From: Hydrogenophaga sp040372165
Lineage (GTDB): Bacteria > Pseudomonadota > Gammaproteobacteria > Burkholderiales > Burkholderiaceae_C
DNA: 64,000 nucleotides
Assembly: GCF_040372165.1 (NCBI RefSeq)
Contig: NZ_BAABWG010000002.1
Coordinates: forward strand, 558,001 to 622,000
Reading direction: 5' to 3'
Shown here piece after piece: positions 61,498-64,000 of the stretch (positions are counted from its first letter, which is position 1; each line of letters starts with the position of its first letter). A program made the translations under genes and the position numbers. The notes under the pieces were generated by a model. That model saw nothing but the letters and a program-made list of their open reading frames with translations. It had not been told where the DNA came from and made no database searches.

Positions 61498-62319
61498 ATG
61501 GCCATGGACGAAGTGGACTTCTATTTGCACGGCGACGACATGCAGTTCGTCGAAATCGAACTCGACCCGGGAGAGGCCGCCGTGGGCGAAGCTGGTTCCA
61601 TGATGTACATGGAAGACGGCATCCAGATGGAGACGGTCTTTGGTGACGGATCTGCGCAGCAAGGGGGCGTCTTTGGCAAGCTGCTGGGGGCCGGCAAGCG
61701 GCTGATCACAGGTGAGTCGCTGTTCACCACGGTTTACACCAATGAAGGCCAGGGCAAGAAAAAGGTTGCGTTTGCCGCGCCCTACACCGGCAAGATCATT
61801 CCGTTCGATCTGTCGAAGTACGGCGGCACCATGATTTGCCAGCGAGATGCGTTTCTTTGCGCTGCCAAAGGTGTGGCCCTGGGCATCGCGTTTCAGAAGA
61901 AGATCGGCACCGGCTTCTTTGGCGGCGAAGGCTTCATCATGCAAAAGCTCGAAGGCAATGGTCTGGCTTTTGCCCACTCAGGCGGCACCGTCATCCAGCG
62001 GCAGTTGCAGCCAGGTGAGGTTTTGCGAGTGGACACGGGCTGCGTGGTGGCCTACACGCCCGATGTCGATTTCGACATCCAGTTTGTCGGTGGCGTGAAA
62101 ACGGCGCTGTTTGGCGGCGAAGGCCTGTTCTTCGCCGTGCTGCGCGGCCCGGGTACCGTCTGGCTGCAATCCTTGCCCTTCTCGCGACTTGCCTCGCGCA
62201 TCTTTGCTGCGGCACCCCGCATGCAAGGTGGCGGAGGTCGTGGCGGCGAGCAGGGTGGCCTGGTCGGCGGCATTCTCGGTGGCACCATGCTCGGCGGTGT
62301 GCTGGGTGGAGATGACTGA
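61498..62319 (+). CDS. AIM24/TIGR00266 family protein
   Basis: Protein of 273 residues of the AIM24 (TIGR00266) beta-helix family. Family stretches: VDFYLHGDDMQFVEIELDPGEAAVGEAGSMMYMEDGIQMETVFGD, FLCAAKGVALGIAFQKKIGTGFFGGEGFIMQKLEGNGLAFAHSGGTV, DTGCVVAYTPDVDFDIQFVGGVKTALFGGEGLFFAVLRGPGTVWLQSLPFSRLASRI; the end is Gly-rich. Function in bacteria is not established. The next gene starts immediately after the stop. Confidence 0.87.
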   Translation: MAMDEVDFYLHGDDMQFVEIELDPGEAAVGEAGSMMYMEDGIQMETVFGDGSAQQGGVFGKLLGAGKRLITGESLFTTVYTNEGQGKKKVAFAAPYTGKIIPFDLSKYGGTMICQRDAFLCAAKGVALGIAFQKKIGTGFFGGEGFIMQKLEGNGLAFAHSGGTVIQRQLQPGEVLRVDTGCVVAYTPDVDFDIQFVGGVKTALFGGEGLFFAVLRGPGTVWLQSLPFSRLASRIFAAAPRMQGGGGRGGEQGGLVGGILGGTMLGGVLGGDD

Positions 62320-62802
62320 ATGACAGTGGGTTTGGCAAGCAGTGCAAGAGCGTCCCATGCGCTGGTTCTGACGGCGGTGACCGCTACCCTCACGCTCGGT
62401 GGGTGCGCAGCCTACAAGGTTGAAGCGGTCGGGCCACAGGCCAGTGCACCGGTGAAGTCTTCAGCGCCTGCAGGCAAGCCGGGAAAGGCTCTGAAAACCG
62501 GAGTGGCACCCGCACTCAAGGTGGTCCCGGACCGGGCGTCCCACATTGAAGGTCGTGGCTTTCAATGTCACGAGCCCTTGCTGTACGTGCTGTCGCTGGG
62601 TCTCATCCCTGCGGTGTGCGTCAAAGGCTATGAGTTGCGTTCCAACGAAGAAGTGCTGGGGCGCTACGAGGTCAGCATGATGATGGGCTGGGCCGCCATG
62701 TTTGCCGCCATGTCACCGGGCTGGTCGCTCGGATCAGGTGACGAGCGCGCTGAGACTCAGATCCGCCGACAATCGGGCGCATTGCGTTCAGGCGCCCGGT
62801 AA
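62320..62802 (+). CDS. Putative lipoprotein
   Basis: Protein of 160 residues with a lipoprotein-type N-terminus (SHALVLTAVTATLTLGGCAAYKV; lipobox LGGC). Two further cysteines (FQCHEP, AVCVKG) and a hydrophobic segment VSMMMGWAAMFAAMS follow a Pro/Lys-rich linker. No family recognised. ATG 62320 abuts the AIM24 stop, so the two are coupled. Confidence 0.78.
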   Translation: MTVGLASSARASHALVLTAVTATLTLGGCAAYKVEAVGPQASAPVKSSAPAGKPGKALKTGVAPALKVVPDRASHIEGRGFQCHEPLLYVLSLGLIPAVCVKGYELRSNEEVLGRYEVSMMMGWAAMFAAMSPGWSLGSGDERAETQIRRQSGALRSGAR

Positions 62803-62878
62803 CTGGAACTCGGGCGCGGCTGGCCTCCAGGGGCAGGCAACAGGCAACAGGCAACACAAGACGATCAGGGAGAAGATC

Positions 62879-64000
62879 ATGGGCCATACCGAACAGCGAG
62901 CCGCTCAATCGCTGAGCTTCCGTACGCATGACGACGTAGAGCTGCGCTACCGCCGCTGGCCTGCTGCCGCCAGCCGCCGCGGCGCCGTCGTGATGTTTCA
63001 CCGCGGCCATGAGCATGGTGGGCGCATGGCCCACCTGGTTGATGAGCTGGGGCTGGACGCGTTTGATTTTTATGCGTGGGATGCGCGCGGGCATGGAGAA
63101 AGCCCGGGTGAGCGTGGCTATTCACCCAGCTTTGGAACCTCGGTCCGCGATGTGCAGACGTTTGTCGATCACATTGAGCAGACGCATGGTGTCAAGGTGG
63201 GCGACATGCTCATCCTCGCGCAAAGTGTGGGTGCGGTGCTGGTGTCCACCTGGGTGCACGATTACGCACCTCGTGTCCGGGCCATGGTCCTGGCCTCGCC
63301 AGCATTCAAGGTCAAGCTCTATGTGCCGTTTGCGCGCCCCGGTCTTGCATTGCTGCAAAAGATTCGCGGCAATTTCTTCGTCAACAGCTACGTCAAGTCC
63401 AAATTCCTGACCCATGACGTCAGCAGGCAGCAGAGTTACGACTCGGACCCACTGATCTCCCGACCCATCTCTGTCAACATTCTTCTGGGCCTGTACGACG
63501 CGGCCGACCGCGTGGTCGCCGATGCCGCCGCCATCACGGTACCGACCCAACTGCTCATCTCCGGCGCGGACTGGGTGGTGCATCACCAGCCGCAGCACCG
63601 GTTTTTTGACCGGCTGGGCTCTGCGGTCAAGGAAAAGCATGTGCTCGACGGCTTCTACCACGACACCCTGGGAGAAGCTGATCGCGCCAAGGCTGTTTCG
63701 CTGATCCGGACCTTCGTGCTGCGCATGTTCGATTCACCGCCAGCGCCGGTAAACCTGGCTGATGCCCACCTCAAAGGATTCACGCATGAGGAGGCGCAGA
63801 CCTTGTCAGCGCCGCTGCCTGCGATGTCGCCCAAAGGCTTGTACTGGTCGACCTACAGGGCGGGACTCAAGCTGGCGGGAAGCCTCTCGGAAGGGGTGGC
63901 TTTGGGGCACCGGACCGGCTTCGACTCCGGCAGTACGCTGGACTACGTCTACCGGAATGAAGCCAGGGGGACTGGCCCCATCGGCCGTCTGGTGGACCGC
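62879..64000 (+). CDS. Alpha/beta hydrolase, probable hydrolase-methyltransferase fusion (3' end missing)
   Basis: Open frame from ATG 62879 (after AGGGAGAAG) with no stop to the window edge (374 codons). The first part is an alpha/beta hydrolase: VVMFHRGHEHGGRM, YAWDARGHGESPGERGY, the nucleophile serine in ILAQSVGAV, aspartate in ISGADWVVHHQ, and histidine in LDGFYHDTLGEA. The segment after residue about 310 (SPKGLYWSTYRAGLKLAGSLSEGVALGHRTGFDSGSTLDYVYRNEARGTGPIGRLVDR) is like that leading into the SAM methyltransferase half of known bifunctional proteins, so a fusion is likely. Confidence 0.82.
   Translation, partial: MGHTEQRAAQSLSFRTHDDVELRYRRWPAAASRRGAVVMFHRGHEHGGRMAHLVDELGLDAFDFYAWDARGHGESPGERGYSPSFGTSVRDVQTFVDHIEQTHGVKVGDMLILAQSVGAVLVSTWVHDYAPRVRAMVLASPAFKVKLYVPFARPGLALLQKIRGNFFVNSYVKSKFLTHDVSRQQSYDSDPLISRPISVNILLGLYDAADRVVADAAAITVPTQLLISGADWVVHHQPQHRFFDRLGSAVKEKHVLDGFYHDTLGEADRAKAVSLIRTFVLRMFDSPPAPVNLADAHLKGFTHEEAQTLSAPLPAMSPKGLYWSTYRAGLKLAGSLSEGVALGHRTGFDSGSTLDYVYRNEARGTGPIGRLVDR

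Noticed and set aside
1..64000. CRISPR arrays, tRNA, rRNA, phage or IS elements
   Set aside because: No regular spacer-repeat pattern, cloverleaf, transposase or integrase sequence was seen; the only clear tandem repeats are the kynB 84-bp pair and the short protein-level repeats at 17988-18425.

Overview
The window is a stretch of chromosome from a betaproteobacterium, most likely a member of the Comamonadaceae (Burkholderiales; Hydrogenophaga/Acidovorax-like). This rests on the lepB-DUF4845-rnc-era-recO-pdxJ-acpS-nagZ string, the leuCDB-asd-fimV-truA-trpFBA-accD string, the sdhCDAB-sdhE-gltA operon paired with divergent mdh/acnB, high GC content and the style of the protein sequences. I see no phage, plasmid, insertion sequence, CRISPR array, rRNA or tRNA. 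Almost everything is core metabolism or conserved accessory genes, so the more unusual signals are small: operators, leader hairpins, repeats and lineage-specific protein extensions.

Layout. 1-5940 (+): end of lepB, a pilin-like DUF4845 protein, rnc, era, recO, pdxJ, acpS, nagZ. 5929-27431 (-): one long co-directional block read right to left: a GntR regulator, sdhCDAB, sdhE, gltA, a LysR regulator, leuC, two small exported proteins, leuD, leuB, asd, fimV, truA, trpF, trpB, trpA, accD and a LON-domain protein. 27677-34580 (+): mdh, a CitE-like lyase, acnB, a DUF3592 membrane protein. 34616-38895: a DUF364 protein, an XRE/MmyB-type regulator with a divergent membrane protein, yegQ/trhP and a MarR regulator. 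39095-51357 (+): a TRAP binding protein, acnA, a trypsin-like protease, a MoxR/DUF58/VWA set, a flavin monooxygenase, feoA-feoB-small Cys-rich protein. 51359-59701 (-): kynBUA (read kynB, kynU, kynA), an rRNA-methyltransferase-like gene, two tandem YkgJ-type Cys-cluster genes, an unknown gene, argF and argD. 60117-64000 (+): DUF3579, sodC, an AIM24-family gene, a lipoprotein, and the start of an alpha/beta hydrolase that probably continues into a methyltransferase.

How it fits together. Much of the TCA cycle is here (citrate synthase, two aconitases, succinate dehydrogenase with its flavinylation factor, malate dehydrogenase) around a divergent GntR/mdh control region. Tryptophan appears twice: synthesis (trpFBA) and breakdown (kynBUA). 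Leucine, arginine and the aspartate-family precursor steps are also present.

Most useful observations. (1) A palindrome TCTTATATAAGA, with the adjoining -10 box, occurs both in the gntR/mdh region and about 32 kb away in the argD/DUF3579 region, which suggests a shared GntR operator. (2) kynB carries two in-frame copies of a 75-bp GC-rich repeat (84-bp period), adding about 56 residues to the enzyme. (3) The LysR gene ahead of leuC has two matching T-N11-A dyads 52 bp apart. (4) Two small exported-protein genes, one built of 11-residue repeats, sit between leuC and leuD. (5) argD has a terminator-like hairpin in its leader. I did not find a clearly new multi-gene system.
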